64,000 bases of DNA. It comes from Impatiens glandulifera (taxonomy: Eukaryota; Streptophyta; Magnoliopsida; Ericales; Balsaminaceae). How positions within the stretch are numbered: the stretch's first letter is position 1; every line of letters starts with the position of its first letter. The stretch is from NCBI RefSeq assembly GCF_907164915.1, contig NC_061869.1:44513771-44577770 (forward strand). The letters run 5' to 3'. Positions 36,465 to 46,948 of the stretch are shown here, piece by piece. The notes under the pieces are model-generated. The model searched no databases. It saw nothing but the letters and a program-made list of their open reading frames with translations, and had not been told where the DNA came from. Made by a program: the position numbers and the translations under genes.

Positions 36465-36510
36465 ATGTGGGTACCAAAAAGGTGTAAATAATTGTTTGTT
36501 GCAGGTTAGG
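36442..36510 (+). promoter_or_regulatory. gag-pol junction: stop, frame change and acceptor-like site
   Basis: Gag stops at TGA (36462-36464) followed by ATGTGGGTACC. Pol is open in the +1 frame only from 36445. TTGTTTGTTGCAG ends at 36504, just before the codons that lead into the protease. The minus-strand relative has the same TGA and ATGTGGGTACC (6044-6030), then TTTATTTATAG ending at 6004 with pol in phase after it. The bases between differ in number by two, so they are not conserved as coding sequence. Confidence 0.55.
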
Positions 36511-39500
36511 AGGAGCAACCGGCTAAAGAATTCAGAATGGTACCTGGACAGTGGATGTTCAAGGCATATGACCGGAAACAAAGAGCTACTAACCGACATC
36601 AAGTATGAAACCAGAGCAATCATCACATTCGGGGACAACTCGAAAGGTAAAACCGTGGGCAATGGTAAGATTGTCCATGGTAATCTATCTATAAGTAATG
36701 TATTACTGGTAGAAGAACTGCGCTTTAACCTGTTAAGTATAAGTCAAATGTGTGATGTGGGTTACAAAGTTGAATTCCATAAAAACTCATGTCTAGTTAA
36801 AAACCAGGATAATGACATTCTTTTAACTGGTAACCGGATGAGAAATATTTACAAAGTTAATTGGAAAACTGATTCTGAAAAACCTGTGTGTATAATAGCC
36901 GGAAATGATCCAAACTGGCTTTGGCATAAACGGTTAAATCACTTGAATTTCAAAACAATCAACTTCATATGTTCCAAGGAACTAGTTCACAGTTTTCCAA
37001 ACGTTAAATTCTCAAAAGATAAAGTATGTGCTGCATGTCAAATGGGCAAACAAGTAAAGTCATCTTTCAAAAGTAAAGGAAATTATCAATCTGAACGATG
37101 CTTAGAACTTTTGCATATGGATCTGTTTGGTCCGGTTAAAGTAACTAGTTTAGGAGGCATGCATTATACTATGGTAGTTATTGATGACTACTCTAAATTT
37201 ACTTGGGTTACTTTTCTAGCTTCTAAAAGCCAAACAACTCCAAACCTGATTAAACTGATTTTGAGAATACAAAATGAAAAATCTATTCGAGTGAACAAAA
37301 TCAGAAGTGATAGAGGAACTGAATTTATAAACAGTAATTTAACTACTTTTCTTGATGATTCCGGTATTAGACACGAGTTGTCTAGTGCCAGAACTCCTCA
37401 ACAAAATGGCCTGGCCGAGAGAAGAAACCGAACTCTCAAGGAAGCCGCAAGGTCAATGATAGCTGATTCGGGTATTGCTCAAAAGTTTTGGGCTGAAGCT
37501 ATCAATACCGCATGCTTTACACATAACCGATCTTTAGTAACTAAACGATTTTCTCAAACTCCTTTTGAAATTTACTTTGATCAAATTCCAAGCGTACGGT
37601 ATTTTCGAATTTTTGGTAGCAAATGTTTTGTTCACAATAACGGCAAGAATTACTTGACCGCTTTTGATGCTAAATCCGATGAGGGAATAATGTTGGGATA
37701 TTCAACTGTGAGTAAAGCCTACAGAATATACAATACTAGGACTTTAACAGTTGAAGAAACCGCACACGTTGTTTTCGATGAATCGGTTGAACGAAACACT
37801 GCATTACCCTTCGATCTTCACAACAGAATGAAAAATTTCAATATCTATTCTGATGATGAAGACGAGGTTCCGGTTTTTAGACGATTTGTCAAGGACCAAG
37901 CGGTTGATGCTGAAACTCAGCCTGATCAAGCTGCCTTACCACAGAAAGTTGACTCTTCAGTTTCTACTGAAGAAATCGGTCGGTATGACTCTATTCAACC
38001 TACTGATCAGTCTAACCTTGATCAGCCAACCGAAAGCTTGATAGACACGTCTCGGATTAACCTCAGAAGGAACAAAAATCATCCTCTTGAACTAGTAATA
38101 GGTAACACATCCTCACCCGTCCGAACTAGGCAACAAAATTTGGATCACTATGAAAACTCAACTTTCATATCACAAATTGAGCCGAAAAAGGTGGATGAAG
38201 CATTGTCAGATCCCGATTGGATCCTAGCAATGCAAGAGGAATTAAACGAGTTTGAGAGAAATAAATTCTGGTACCTAGTCCCTAGACCGAAAAACAAACC
38301 GGTTATAGGAACACGATGGGTATTCAGAAATAAACTCAATGAAGACGGTTTAGTTACGAGGAACAAAGCCCGGTTAGTGGCTCAAGGCTATAAACAGGAA
38401 GAAGGCGTTGATTTTGAAGAATCATTTGCCCCTGTAGCTAGACTTGAGGCCATTAGAATATTTCTAGCATACGCAGCTTTTAAAAATTTCAAAGTTTTTC
38501 AAATGGATGTTAAAAGTGCTTTTCTAAACGGTAAAGTAAATAAAGAGGTATATGTTAATCAACCTCCAGGTTTTAAAAACCCAGAACACGAAAATCATGT
38601 TTACAGACTGAACAAAGCTCTTTACGGTTTGAAACAAGCTCCAAGAGCTTGGTATGATACATTGACACAATTTTTATTTGATCACAAGTTCACAATAGGT
38701 TTAGTAGACAAAACACTTTTCAAATTTGAAAGGAAGGAACAAATATTACTTGTTCAGATTTACGTTGATGATATTATATTCGGATCAACCGATCCAAAGT
38801 TATGTGACAAGTTTTCAAAAATGATGATTGATAGATTTCAAATGAGTATGATGGGAGAATTGAGTTTCTTTCTAGGACTTCAGGTTAAGCAGATTGAAGC
38901 CGGAACCTTCATAAGCCAACCGAAGTATACAGCCGAACTGCTGAAGAAATTTGGAATGGATACATGCGCTGAAGCGGCTACGCCGATGAGTCCTTCCGTA
39001 AAGCTGGATAAAGATGATGATGGTCAAGCCGTTGACATCACAGCATATCGAGGAATGATCGGATCATTGCTATATCTAACAGCCAGCCGACCTGATATTT
39101 TGTTTGCGGTTGGAGTATGCGGAAGATTCCAAGCAAATCCAAAGCAATCACATTACACTGCGGCCAAAAGAATTTTAAAATATCTGAAGGGAACTCAAGA
39201 AGTGGGACTTTGGTACCCAAAGGACTCGAGCTTCAATCTTATAAGCTACTCAGACGCCGATTACGCAGGATGTAAGATCGATAGAAAGAGCACAAGTGGA
39301 ACCTGCCAGTTCTTAGGTGACCGGTTAGTCACTTGGAGCAGCAAGAAACAAACATCTGTTGCAACATCAACCGCAGAGGCAGAGTACAAAGCGGCCGGAA
39401 GCTGCTGTGCACAACTCCTCTGGATCCAACAGCAACTAAGGGATTTCGGGATAGAAGCCAAGGAATCTCCAATCTTCTGTGACAACACCAGTGCTATAGC

Positions 39501-39675
39501 GATTACATACAATCCGGTGTTGCACTCAAGAACTAAGCATATCGATATAAGACACCATTTCATCTGGGAGCACGTTCAGGAGAAACACATCCGGCTGGAA
39601 TATGTCTCGACCGAGCAACAAGTAGCGGATATATTCACGAAACCGCTACAGGAATCTAAGTTTTCTCACTTTTGA
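36451..39675 (+). CDS. pol: copia pol polyprotein: protease, integrase, RT, RNase H
   Basis: A 1,074-residue open frame without a stop. Protease site [11 protein letters not shown] (Asp33). GAG-pre-integrase zinc motif ([14 protein letters not shown] ... CAACQMGK, about 150-200). Integrase DD35E triad Asp224 (HMDLFGP), Asp287 (RSDRGTEF) and Glu323 (GLAERRNR). Reverse transcriptase about 610-840 with [23 protein letters not shown] and YVDD at 771-774. RNase H with [17 protein letters not shown] and [12 protein letters not shown] near the end. All catalytic residues I can check are present, so the enzymes could be active. The start is uncertain: the first ATG overlaps the gag end, but protein before residue 19 may not be made. 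The final TGA falls about 13 codons before the point where the relative's pol ends. Confidence 0.93.
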   Translation: MDPTECGYQKGVNNCLLQVRRSNRLKNSEWYLDSGCSRHMTGNKELLTDIKYETRAIITFGDNSKGKTVGNGKIVHGNLSISNVLLVEELRFNLLSISQMCDVGYKVEFHKNSCLVKNQDNDILLTGNRMRNIYKVNWKTDSEKPVCIIAGNDPNWLWHKRLNHLNFKTINFICSKELVHSFPNVKFSKDKVCAACQMGKQVKSSFKSKGNYQSERCLELLHMDLFGPVKVTSLGGMHYTMVVIDDYSKFTWVTFLASKSQTTPNLIKLILRIQNEKSIRVNKIRSDRGTEFINSNLTTFLDDSGIRHELSSARTPQQNGLAERRNRTLKEAARSMIADSGIAQKFWAEAINTACFTHNRSLVTKRFSQTPFEIYFDQIPSVRYFRIFGSKCFVHNNGKNYLTAFDAKSDEGIMLGYSTVSKAYRIYNTRTLTVEETAHVVFDESVERNTALPFDLHNRMKNFNIYSDDEDEVPVFRRFVKDQAVDAETQPDQAALPQKVDSSVSTEEIGRYDSIQPTDQSNLDQPTESLIDTSRINLRRNKNHPLELVIGNTSSPVRTRQQNLDHYENSTFISQIEPKKVDEALSDPDWILAMQEELNEFERNKFWYLVPRPKNKPVIGTRWVFRNKLNEDGLVTRNKARLVAQGYKQEEGVDFEESFAPVARLEAIRIFLAYAAFKNFKVFQMDVKSAFLNGKVNKEVYVNQPPGFKNPEHENHVYRLNKALYGLKQAPRAWYDTLTQFLFDHKFTIGLVDKTLFKFERKEQILLVQIYVDDIIFGSTDPKLCDKFSKMMIDRFQMSMMGELSFFLGLQVKQIEAGTFISQPKYTAELLKKFGMDTCAEAATPMSPSVKLDKDDDGQAVDITAYRGMIGSLLYLTASRPDILFAVGVCGRFQANPKQSHYTAAKRILKYLKGTQEVGLWYPKDSSFNLISYSDADYAGCKIDRKSTSGTCQFLGDRLVTWSSKKQTSVATSTAEAEYKAAGSCCAQLLWIQQQLRDFGIEAKESPIFCDNTSAIAITYNPVLHSRTKHIDIRHHFIWEHVQEKHIRLEYVSTEQQVADIFTKPLQESKFSHF

Positions 39676-40387
39676 AATATTTTGGGACTTACTAATCTTA
39701 ATCAACTCATATCATGATTATGCATGCATGTAAGAAACCGGGATATGTGTTCAGGGAGAAGCTCTCGCTTCTCAAACCATATTCAAATAGGCCATTGATA
39801 AATCAAAAATGCTAACCAGGAGGAAATCTCCGGTTATGCCCGATTACTTCATAACCTCAAATCACATGTATACTTACTATACGGTTGAAATAACCGGGTT
39901 GAAGTGGATAAAATAAATCCAAAAGTTGAACAAATGTTAAAGTAAGTCAACATCTCTTCACAATCGGAACAATATCCTACTAAAACCGGTCTGGTCTGAT
40001 GGAATGAACTTCTCCGGTTAACCTGGGATGACTAACTGAGTTTTCATGCATATATTGAAAAATGAAGCCTGTAATAAATAAAAATAGTCTACCACAATCG
40101 AGATGACGAAATGTGTCCATCATCAAGAGAGGGAGACTCACATCTTGTCAATAGATATTTGTCATCATTAATATCTTGGTAATAATTAGTTTTTGCCTTG
40201 GAAATAAACATTATTTACTTCAACAAGTTAAAGCATATTAAATAACTGATGACATCATCAAGCATTCTTAAACCTATTAATCTAGCCGAACCCCTGGCTA
40301 TATAAACTACCCTTAAACCTTCAAAAATCTTCACAAGATTACTATTCACAAATATCAGTCTTGAGATTAAAACTCTCTCTCAAGAAC
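39676..40387 (+). other. Spacer between pol and the first accessory gene
   Basis: The pol frame continues past the TGA for 13 codons (NILGLTNLNQLIS) to a second stop, suggesting the TGA arose from an arginine codon. The rest is non-coding with scattered CCGGTT words. A TATA box (CTATATAAAC) at 40298-40307, 80 bases before the next ATG, suggests an internal promoter. Confidence 0.6.
40298..40307 (+). promoter_or_regulatory. TATA box of accessory gene A
   Basis: CTATATAAAC is followed by an A/C-rich leader (CTACCCTTAAACCTTCAAAA) and the gene A ATG at 40388. Spacing fits a start site near 40330 and a leader of about 55 bases. Confidence 0.5.
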
Positions 40388-41125
40388 ATGAACTCCAACT
40401 CTCTAGCAAAGAAGATTCTATTGGCAGATTTTAACTCAATCTACCAATATGAAGATCACGAAGTTAAAGAAATGTTCTTAGCCGTCGAAAGAAGCGGGCT
40501 AAGAAGCTTCCTTGAAAACATATTCATTCTCGACTACCTAGTAGTCGAAGAATTCTTCCAGACCGCAAAAGAAGTGCATCGAGACATAATCGTTGCACAA
40601 GTTTACGGTCAAAAATTTCTATTCAGCGAGACAGACTTCGCTGTATACTGCGGTTTGCCCACTGAAGGGGTAACCGACTTAACCTACTCCCCGGTGACCA
40701 TGGAAGAAATGTGTCGTCGGTTCTCAGGATCTGACATCCCGGTTAGACCCTGGGGTGCTAAAAGCCAACTCTCTCATAAGTACCAGCTTCTTTGTGAGAT
40801 TCTGGGAAAGTCCATCTTGGGCAGAGAGAAAAGCTACTATTACACCCAAAGACTTTTTGAGATTATGATTGCTGTAACGGTTGGGATACCGGTTAACTGG
40901 TCCTGGATCATCTTCAGCAACCTGAAGAAGATGCTCCTCTCCAACAAAACCGGCTACGCTCCTCAGCTGAGCGGTTTTTGTGCCAGTCTGGACATCCACT
41001 CCAGACCTTTCGTGACCCTCCATCCAAGGCATGTGCTCACTAAAGAGAGAGTACAAGAGATGGTCGACCGGTGGGAAGCAGTCAAGGCCAAAAGAAATCA
41101 AGCGGCTGAATCATCTAACGTCTAG
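40388..41125 (+). CDS. Accessory gene A, unknown-function domain, intact
   Basis: 245 residues, no stop. The ATG at 40388 is the first in the frame. It shares a domain with genes B and C downstream: an acidic start (LLADFNSIYQYEDHEVKEMF), SGLRSFLENIF, a segment ending VYCGLPTEGVTDL, a central block (SQLSHKYQLLCEILGKSILG), and a hydrophobic IMIAVTVGIPVNWSWIIF. The C-terminus is charged (RVQEMVDRWEAVKAKRNQ). No signal peptide or clear membrane segment, so it is not an envelope-like protein. Comparable proteins occur, as I recall, in Lamiales gene sets under misleading names; the domain has no function that I know. It sits where env-like genes sit in some copia elements and has its own TATA box. 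Confidence 0.8.
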   Translation: MNSNSLAKKILLADFNSIYQYEDHEVKEMFLAVERSGLRSFLENIFILDYLVVEEFFQTAKEVHRDIIVAQVYGQKFLFSETDFAVYCGLPTEGVTDLTYSPVTMEEMCRRFSGSDIPVRPWGAKSQLSHKYQLLCEILGKSILGREKSYYYTQRLFEIMIAVTVGIPVNWSWIIFSNLKKMLLSNKTGYAPQLSGFCASLDIHSRPFVTLHPRHVLTKERVQEMVDRWEAVKAKRNQAAESSNV

Positions 41126-41174
41126 TCTGTCCTTTCCTTCTGTCTTATTTCATTTCTTTTTCCAAAACCGGTAA

Positions 41175-41210
41175 TTTTGTTGTACTACCGGTTTTGTACC
41201 TCAATTAATG
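41175..41210 (+). terminator. Shared 3' UTR motif after gene A
   Basis: TTTTGTTGTAC (41175-41185) and a following ACCGGTTTTG recur after gene B (42353-42363). TGTA-containing, U-rich sequence is typical of plant poly(A) far-upstream elements, so each gene probably ends its own transcript. Confidence 0.4.
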
Positions 41211-41441
41211 AAGCATATTCCCTTCCTCTTTTAATCTAAAATCTAAAAATCATAAATGATCAAACATTTAATGTGCCGTATCAAACCAAATTAAATCTCT
41301 CTTGGAAACAAAAATCTTCATTCTCAATAAGCATGCCTGACTTGATTCGACAAGACATGTCTTTATTCTCTCGAAAAATCACAAAGTCATTAATGACTAG
41401 ACATAAACGGCTAGATTTTTCAAATATCCTCATTAAATGCA

Positions 41442-41466
41442 TCCAACCGTTCCAAGCTATAAAAGG
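41442..41466 (+). promoter_or_regulatory. TATA box and CCAACCGTTC motif of accessory gene B
   Basis: TCCAACCGTTC (41442-41452) lies 4 bases before CTATAAAAGG (41457-41466). The same 11-base motif precedes the TATA box of gene C. AACCGTT resembles a MYB-binding core. The gene B ATG follows 94 bases later. Confidence 0.5.
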
Positions 41467-41559
41467 GAACTCATTCCTCCATTTTTCAAAACACGCTTCC
41501 TGCATTCCTTCTCTCTAAAGCTTAAAAGTTCAGAAAATCCCTCCAAAACCTTTTTCACA

Positions 41560-42321
41560 ATGTCTGCTGAACTCAGAAACACCCTCATCGTCGACTTCGA
41601 AGACGTAAAAGACTGCAGATATCATGAATGGGTCTTCCAACCGTTCATAGAATCGGGGCTCCAAGGTTTTCTCAAAGGCTCAGACACTATCCTTGTGGAG
41701 GAGGTGTGAGAGTTCTTCAGCAATGGCCACATTCTAGATAATGGCAGCATCCGCACCATCATCGACGGCCAATTTCTTCGGATTACTGAAGAGCAATTTG
41801 CCTACTTCTTTCACCTTCCAACTGAAGGCTTTTCAGACTTCCCGACGCCATTCCTTCCGGCTAAGGAAGACTTCTTCCAGATCTTCTCTTCATCCAACGC
41901 TCCGATCAAGGACTTTGGGAAGAAAGAGAAACTTGCTCCTCACTACCAAGTCCTGCATGACTTGGTTCAAAGGTCTATCATGGGCCGAATGCCAAACCAG
42001 AACTATAACCGGGAGGCTTTCGACACCATGATAGCCATCATCCGCAACTCCTCAATCAACTGGGCAACCTACCACTTCAACAAACAGAAGACGCTGATAA
42101 CTGCGTCAAGGGGAAGGACCAATTTCGCCCCTCAAATCACCCGGTTTTTGATGGCTCAGCGCCGTCACCTTGAACCCGGTGTTCCGGTCGGACCGTCCAA
42201 CACCATCACCATATCCATGCTGGAGAGATGAATATCGAGGATTGAGGAACGGACACCGGACAACACCGTGAACAAGTGGTACGAAAGAATGGTGGAGGGG
42301 GACTGGTTCAAAGAAAACTAG
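41560..42321 (+). pseudogene. Accessory gene B, paralogue of A, two in-frame stops
   Basis: One frame of 253 codons from the ATG at 41560 to TAG at 42319-42321, broken by TGA at 41707-41709 and at 42229-42231. Paralogy with A and C is visible in VDFEDVKDCRYHEWVF, SGLQGFLKGSDTI, FFHLPTEGFSDF, HYQVLHDLVQRSIMGRM and MIAIIRNSSINWATYHF, in the same order and spacing. After the second stop the frame continues with RIEERTPDNTVNKWYERMVE, similar in charge to the end of A. Both stops are TGA, one base change (C to T) from CGA arginine. As it stands it can encode only pieces, unless stops are read through. Confidence 0.8.
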
Positions 42322-42685
42322 GTTGTCTATTTTTCTTTCCGGTTTTTGGTCATTTTGTTGTACGACCAAAACCGATTGATGTTATCTCTTTTATCATTTA
42401 TGAAATGTTTAATTTTTAAAAGTCTCCGGTTTTCATTCACATCTTTCCTTCCGGTTTTTAAAATTTAATAAACATAAAACCTTCATGTTAAACGAAACTT
42501 CCGGTTAACAAGTCTTCAAGTAAAACCAGAATCTCAAGCAAAATGAAAAGTTTGAAAAATTTACCGCCCACGGTTTTACCTCCCAAAATTTACCGCCCAT
42601 GGGTTTTCCGCATTTACCGCCGAAAGTTACTGTAGTAACTTTTGGAGGGAAAATTGACGCCAAAACATCAAGCGACGGTTCATCT

Positions 42686-42716
42686 TCCAACCGTTCGGAA
42701 CCGTCATCTATATAAG
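42686..42716 (+). promoter_or_regulatory. TATA box and CCAACCGTTC motif of accessory gene C
   Basis: TCCAACCGTTC (42686-42696) and CTATATAAG (42708-42716) stand about 115 bases before the gene C ATG, in the same order as upstream of gene B. The leader after it is pyrimidine-rich (CTTTCTCTCTCT). Confidence 0.5.
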
Positions 42717-42831
42717 TTCAAACCATCCCATTCGACACATGTGCTTTCTCTCTCTAAAATTTCCAGATCTTCAAAGGCTTTCTAATCTCCGATCATCATC
42801 GTTCTTCATTTTTTCTTCTCAAAAATCTATC

Positions 42832-45768
42832 ATGGATCTAAGCAAAGCTCCCTTCCAATGGATGTTGCAAGTCGATTTCGCGGATATTGATGAACACGCC
42901 GATGATAAAAACAAGGCTATTCTTCAATCTCTAAGAGATTCTGGGTTAGAGGAATTCCTATCTGGTCCATTCACTGTTTATCCGGCGGCGGTGACGGAGT
43001 TTCTGGCGACGGCGACGCTCACAAAGAGGAAGGTCTCCGCCAACGTCAACGGGAAGAACATTATGATCACCGAAGAGCTATTTGCTGAAGCTCTCGGTTT
43101 GCCCAACACAAGTCTGGATCTCAAAACTGACCTAACCGCTGCAGAATCAAATGCTGTCCGGTTGGTGATATCGTTTTCAGATCAAGATCTGGTGATTCAC
43201 TCTAGCCGGAAGAATAAGCTAAAACCGGAGTTCAGGTGGTTGCTGAACATCATCGCCCGTTCACTTCAGGGAAGAGGAGGTAACTTCGATAACCTGACGA
43301 AACTTAAGCTCAAAATGTTGATGGCCATTGTCCGCGGTGACAAGGTGGATTGGGGATTCGTCATTTTCGAAGAATTCTGCCAGATGGTGATTCAGAAGGA
43401 TGGCCGGGTTCAGGCCTTCGCAATGTAAATCGTCAAAATTCTTAAGTTCCTTAATGTGGAACTTGGTGAAGGTGAACCGCTCCCACTCAACAATATTCTC
43501 AACTCAGAGTCGATGATTGAGAGGCCGGAGAAAGCAGTTAAACCAAAATCCTCCAGAACAAAGTCGTCCAAAGGGACCAGTTCTTCCGCTCCGGCTGAAG
43601 AAGTTTCCAAACAAAAGAAACCGAAGAGAAAGGCGGTTGAAACCGAAGCCGCCCAAGAACCGAAGGGGAGGAAGAAGTCGACTGCAAGGAAGAGTTCCAA
43701 CATACCGGCGGACTCCGAGAAAACTCTTTCCTCGGATAATCCACCAGAAAGAACCGGAGACATTTTCCAACCCATCCCCATCAATACTGTTCTCCCTGTT
43801 CCTATTCCATCTAACTCACCAAGGCAAACCGAACTCTCGGGGAGCCAGAAAACCGAGTCAGCTTCAAAGGAGGAAGCAGAGGTTAGTATACACTCTGAAA
43901 CCTCCAAGTCCCCAAGCAAACGAATCGAAGAGGTAATAGCCGACGTAGGCTTGAATACCTCTGAAGCTATTGAGGACGTAGTCCAAAACATTGCAAGGGA
44001 AACCGAAGACGATGTGTCAAGTCGTCGTAAGTCAGTTGATTAGGTTGAGATACCCGATTAGAGTGAAGTTCAACCGGTCGAAGAAACAGCCAAAACCGCA
44101 GACATTACTCCTCCGGCTCAGGAAGGTAATTCTGAAGAACAGGAACCATCCGGTTTCGCGGGGGACAAGTCAGCTCCAGATAACCAATCGGCTCAAGATG
44201 GGCCATCTGATTCAGCATTCATACCTGAAGGATCTGTTCAGGTCAACAAAGGAAAAGAGGTCCTTGTTGAAGACTCAGCGGTGACAGGAAAAGGTACTCT
44301 ACAAACCGGCCCCCAACCAGAAATCATAACCGGGGACGAGGTCCCTTTTACCGCAGAACAAGAAGATGAAGTATTCGAGGAACTTCTCAGGGACATGAAC
44401 AAGGGTGCCAGTGATACGATAGCACCATACCTCATGTGGGTAAAACTCCGTTGTGAAACAAAGATATCCGATATGGCTCCAGGATTGAGCGACAACAAGA
44501 ATTGGGATAGACTCATCAAGCTGGAAGAAATGACCCTCAAGTTAGCTCACACCAATCTTATCCAACCCGCCTTCAGCAAAACCGCGGTAATTCTTGAATA
44601 TGCTCGGTTACAAGAAGTGGAGGATGCATTGAAAGAAGCTGAAGGAGCGACGCTAACTCCGATCGAAATGAGAATGACTGAACGGTTCCATGCGGTGCGA
44701 GAAAAGCTCACACAAAGCCTCGACTATCTTGATGCACAATGGAGAAAAGGCTGCCGAAACCAACTCAATAATACCGATCTACATCAAAGTAAGCCATTTT
44801 ATGTGGTCGGGGAGTCATCTATAACAACGGAGAACCTGGAACAAGACTCTTCTCAAACCGCTAAGGCTCCGGAAATCGATTAAATGAAGCAAGCGGTGGT
44901 TGATACAATTGATTCATGTCTTGGAAGTTACAAAACCGCAACCGATGAGAGGATTGCAACTGCTGAAGCTAATTTATCAAACACTATCTGGGGATCTGTA
45001 CAAACCGAAATCGCCAACACCGTTCAAACATCTATCAAGTCCATGATAGATGAGGCTGTGCAGACCTCCGTCAAATCCTTAATCGCAGAGTCCATCCAAA
45101 CCGCATCCGCTCCACTGTTAGATATGCTGCAGGCAATGGCTTTTCAAATTGGGGAGTTGTCCAAACTCCAAGTCAGCAAGACTCAAGCGCAAATCGAGAC
45201 TGATGCTGAAACCGCTAAAAGGCTGCAAGAAGAAGAAAGGGAAAGGGAACGGGTGCAGAAGGAAATAGAGGACAAAGATCATGAGCTTGACCAGAAATGC
45301 AACGAGGAGGAACAGACAGGCATCCAGGAACCTAGACCGGCTCAACCGTCCCATTCTATGAACACAAGGAACAAGAAGAAACGGAGCGCGGTTGCGAAAG
45401 TAATCAAGCGGGCAGAACAAAGCAACCAAAGAACAATTGAACCAGTCGGGCTGAATGTGCAACCTCTTGATGAAGAAGAAGAAAACACTGAAGAACTCAA
45501 CCGGCGCAAGAAGAGGACAATTGAAGGTTCAACCGCAACTACAAGCTCCAGAACAGTTGTTGCTCCACCGCCTCATCCGCCAAAACCAGTCTGTGCCGGT
45601 TTTGGATTTGGCAAAAGGACTCCCGGCATCTCAAGTGTATGGGCGGGAATTCTGATTGACGCCGAAAGACGCGACAGGGAGTGGAAGGCAAGGGAAGAGG
45701 AAGAAAGAAGACAACTTGAAAAAGAACTGGAGAAAGATCTTCACAAGGGGGGACCATCCAAGCCTTAG
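42832..45768 (+). pseudogene. Accessory gene C, long paralogue with coiled-coil tail, four stops
   Basis: One uninterrupted reading frame of 979 codons apart from stops at 43426 (TAA), 44041 (TAG), 44059 (TAG) and 44881 (TAA). Residues 1-199 are the domain shared with A and B (MLQVDFADIDEHADDK, SGLEEFLSGPF, EALGLPNTSLDL, LMAIVRGDKVDWGFVIF). Residues 210-480 are Lys/Ser/Pro/Glu-rich and probably disordered, with several basic clusters (KQKKPKRK, KGRKKS) that could be nuclear signals. Residues 480-690 hold an acidic helical part (EEMTLKLAHTNLIQ). From about 700 a heptad-like region (TEIANTVQTSIKSMIDEAVQ) and a highly charged coiled coil (RLQEEERERERVQKEIEDKD) follow. A short FGFGKRTPGISSVWAGI motif precedes the end. 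All four stops are one C-to-T change from glutamine codons. No frameshift in 2.9 kb implies recent coding constraint. Confidence 0.8.
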
Positions 45769-46070
45769 TCTTTTTCTTTCTTTCCTTCAAAACAATTTAT
45801 GTTTAACTATGTTTCAGAACTTGGTTATTTTATCATACTTTTCTCTGTTAGTTTCCACATACCTTTTTGAAAAATCAAACACATGTTTTTGAAACATTTT
45901 CTTCAAACAGAAAATAATCAAATCGCTAAACAAGCTTTCCAAATCGGCCACACATTACAAGTTTTGAATATTTATTCTAAATAATCAAAAAGAGAGAAAT
46001 TGATAGAAAAATTAAGTAAGTTAATTTCCAAACCGGCCACACATTACAAGTTTTGAATATTTATTCTAAA
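45769..46070 (+). other. Spacer after gene C with the first 89-bp repeat
   Basis: U-rich 3'-UTR-like sequence is followed by the first and part of the second copy of an 89-bp unit (starts at 45945 and 46034). The unit contains AAAAAGAGAGAAAT and TGATAGAAAAATTAAGTAA, that is, a polypurine tract plus an LTR-like start. It ends at the nested copia element. Confidence 0.7.
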
Positions 46071-46336
46071 TGATAAAGTATTAAATAAATAAGAGAAATT
46101 ATTTATTTATCTCCTATTAATTAGGCTAAATATAATAACCAATTCCTATATTTTCTCAATTTAGTTATTTCTCTATTACTATTATAAATAGATAAACTAT
46201 TGTAAAGATTAAAAATTCAATCAGTAATATTATTTCAATCTTTCTCTTCAAGAACTTAATCAAATAGTTTTTGTTTATTTTATCAATTCAAGAAATCTAA
46301 CTTGGTATCAGAGCGTATAAGGGAAAACTCCCGAAA

Positions 46337-46948
46337 ATGATTTCAATGGAAGAACAATATCACTCCTCAGTTCTACCAATAATATCTGGAAGCGTAAAGC
46401 TTGATAAATATAATTATATCTATTGGAAATCACAAGTTACTCCAATCATGATAGGTTATGATTTTATAGATATAGTAGAAGGAAATCTTGAAACTCCTCC
46501 CAAATTTCTTCAAGAAATAGATGGTCAAAATAATACAATTCAAATCAAGAATCCAAAGTTTAAACAAAGGCATATCCAAGATCAAAGGGTACTTGCATGG
46601 CTCTTTTCAACATTGACCGACGAGATTCGTCAACAAGTCTCAAAATCATCTTCGGCACAAGAACTTTGGAAAACCTTAGAGAAAATCTATGTTTCTCAAT
46701 CAAAGAGCCGACTATTTGAGTTACGGAGTCAACTCCTAAACGCACACAAAGGTAGTGGTTCTCTTCTTAACTTCATTCAACACATCAAAAACCTATCAGA
46801 TACACTTATCGCTGCCGGACAATATGTTTCTGATCAAGATCTGCAACTAACTCTACTCAACGGGCTTGGAGACGAGTTCGAGCCGATGATATGTGCTCTA
46901 ACTTCCGGACAAGATCTATTGTTTAACGAGATGACAGACATCCTCTAA
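46337..46948 (+). CDS. gag: gag of the nested copia element, capsid part
   Basis: 203 residues open, starting 22 bases after the primer site. It carries the retrotransposon gag domain (VKLDKYNYIYWKSQVTPIMI, FLQEIDGQ, VLAWLFSTLTDEIRQQV, LWKTLEKIYVSQSKSRLFEL, then DTLIAAGQYVSDQDLQLTLL). It is of a different copia lineage from the giant element. It ends at TAA. The nucleocapsid part continues in another frame from about 47017, so a small frameshift separates them. Confidence 0.85.
   Translation: MISMEEQYHSSVLPIISGSVKLDKYNYIYWKSQVTPIMIGYDFIDIVEGNLETPPKFLQEIDGQNNTIQIKNPKFKQRHIQDQRVLAWLFSTLTDEIRQQVSKSSSAQELWKTLEKIYVSQSKSRLFELRSQLLNAHKGSGSLLNFIQHIKNLSDTLIAAGQYVSDQDLQLTLLNGLGDEFEPMICALTSGQDLLFNEMTDIL

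Noticed and set aside
40388..42321. Genes A and B as env-like genes
   Set aside because: They occupy the env position, but no signal peptide, transmembrane helix or cysteine pattern was seen, and the paralogous domain looks soluble.
43410..43991. Long minus-strand frame opposite accessory gene C
   Set aside because: It mirrors the low-complexity Lys/Ser/Glu-rich part of gene C; no independent motif or promoter was seen.
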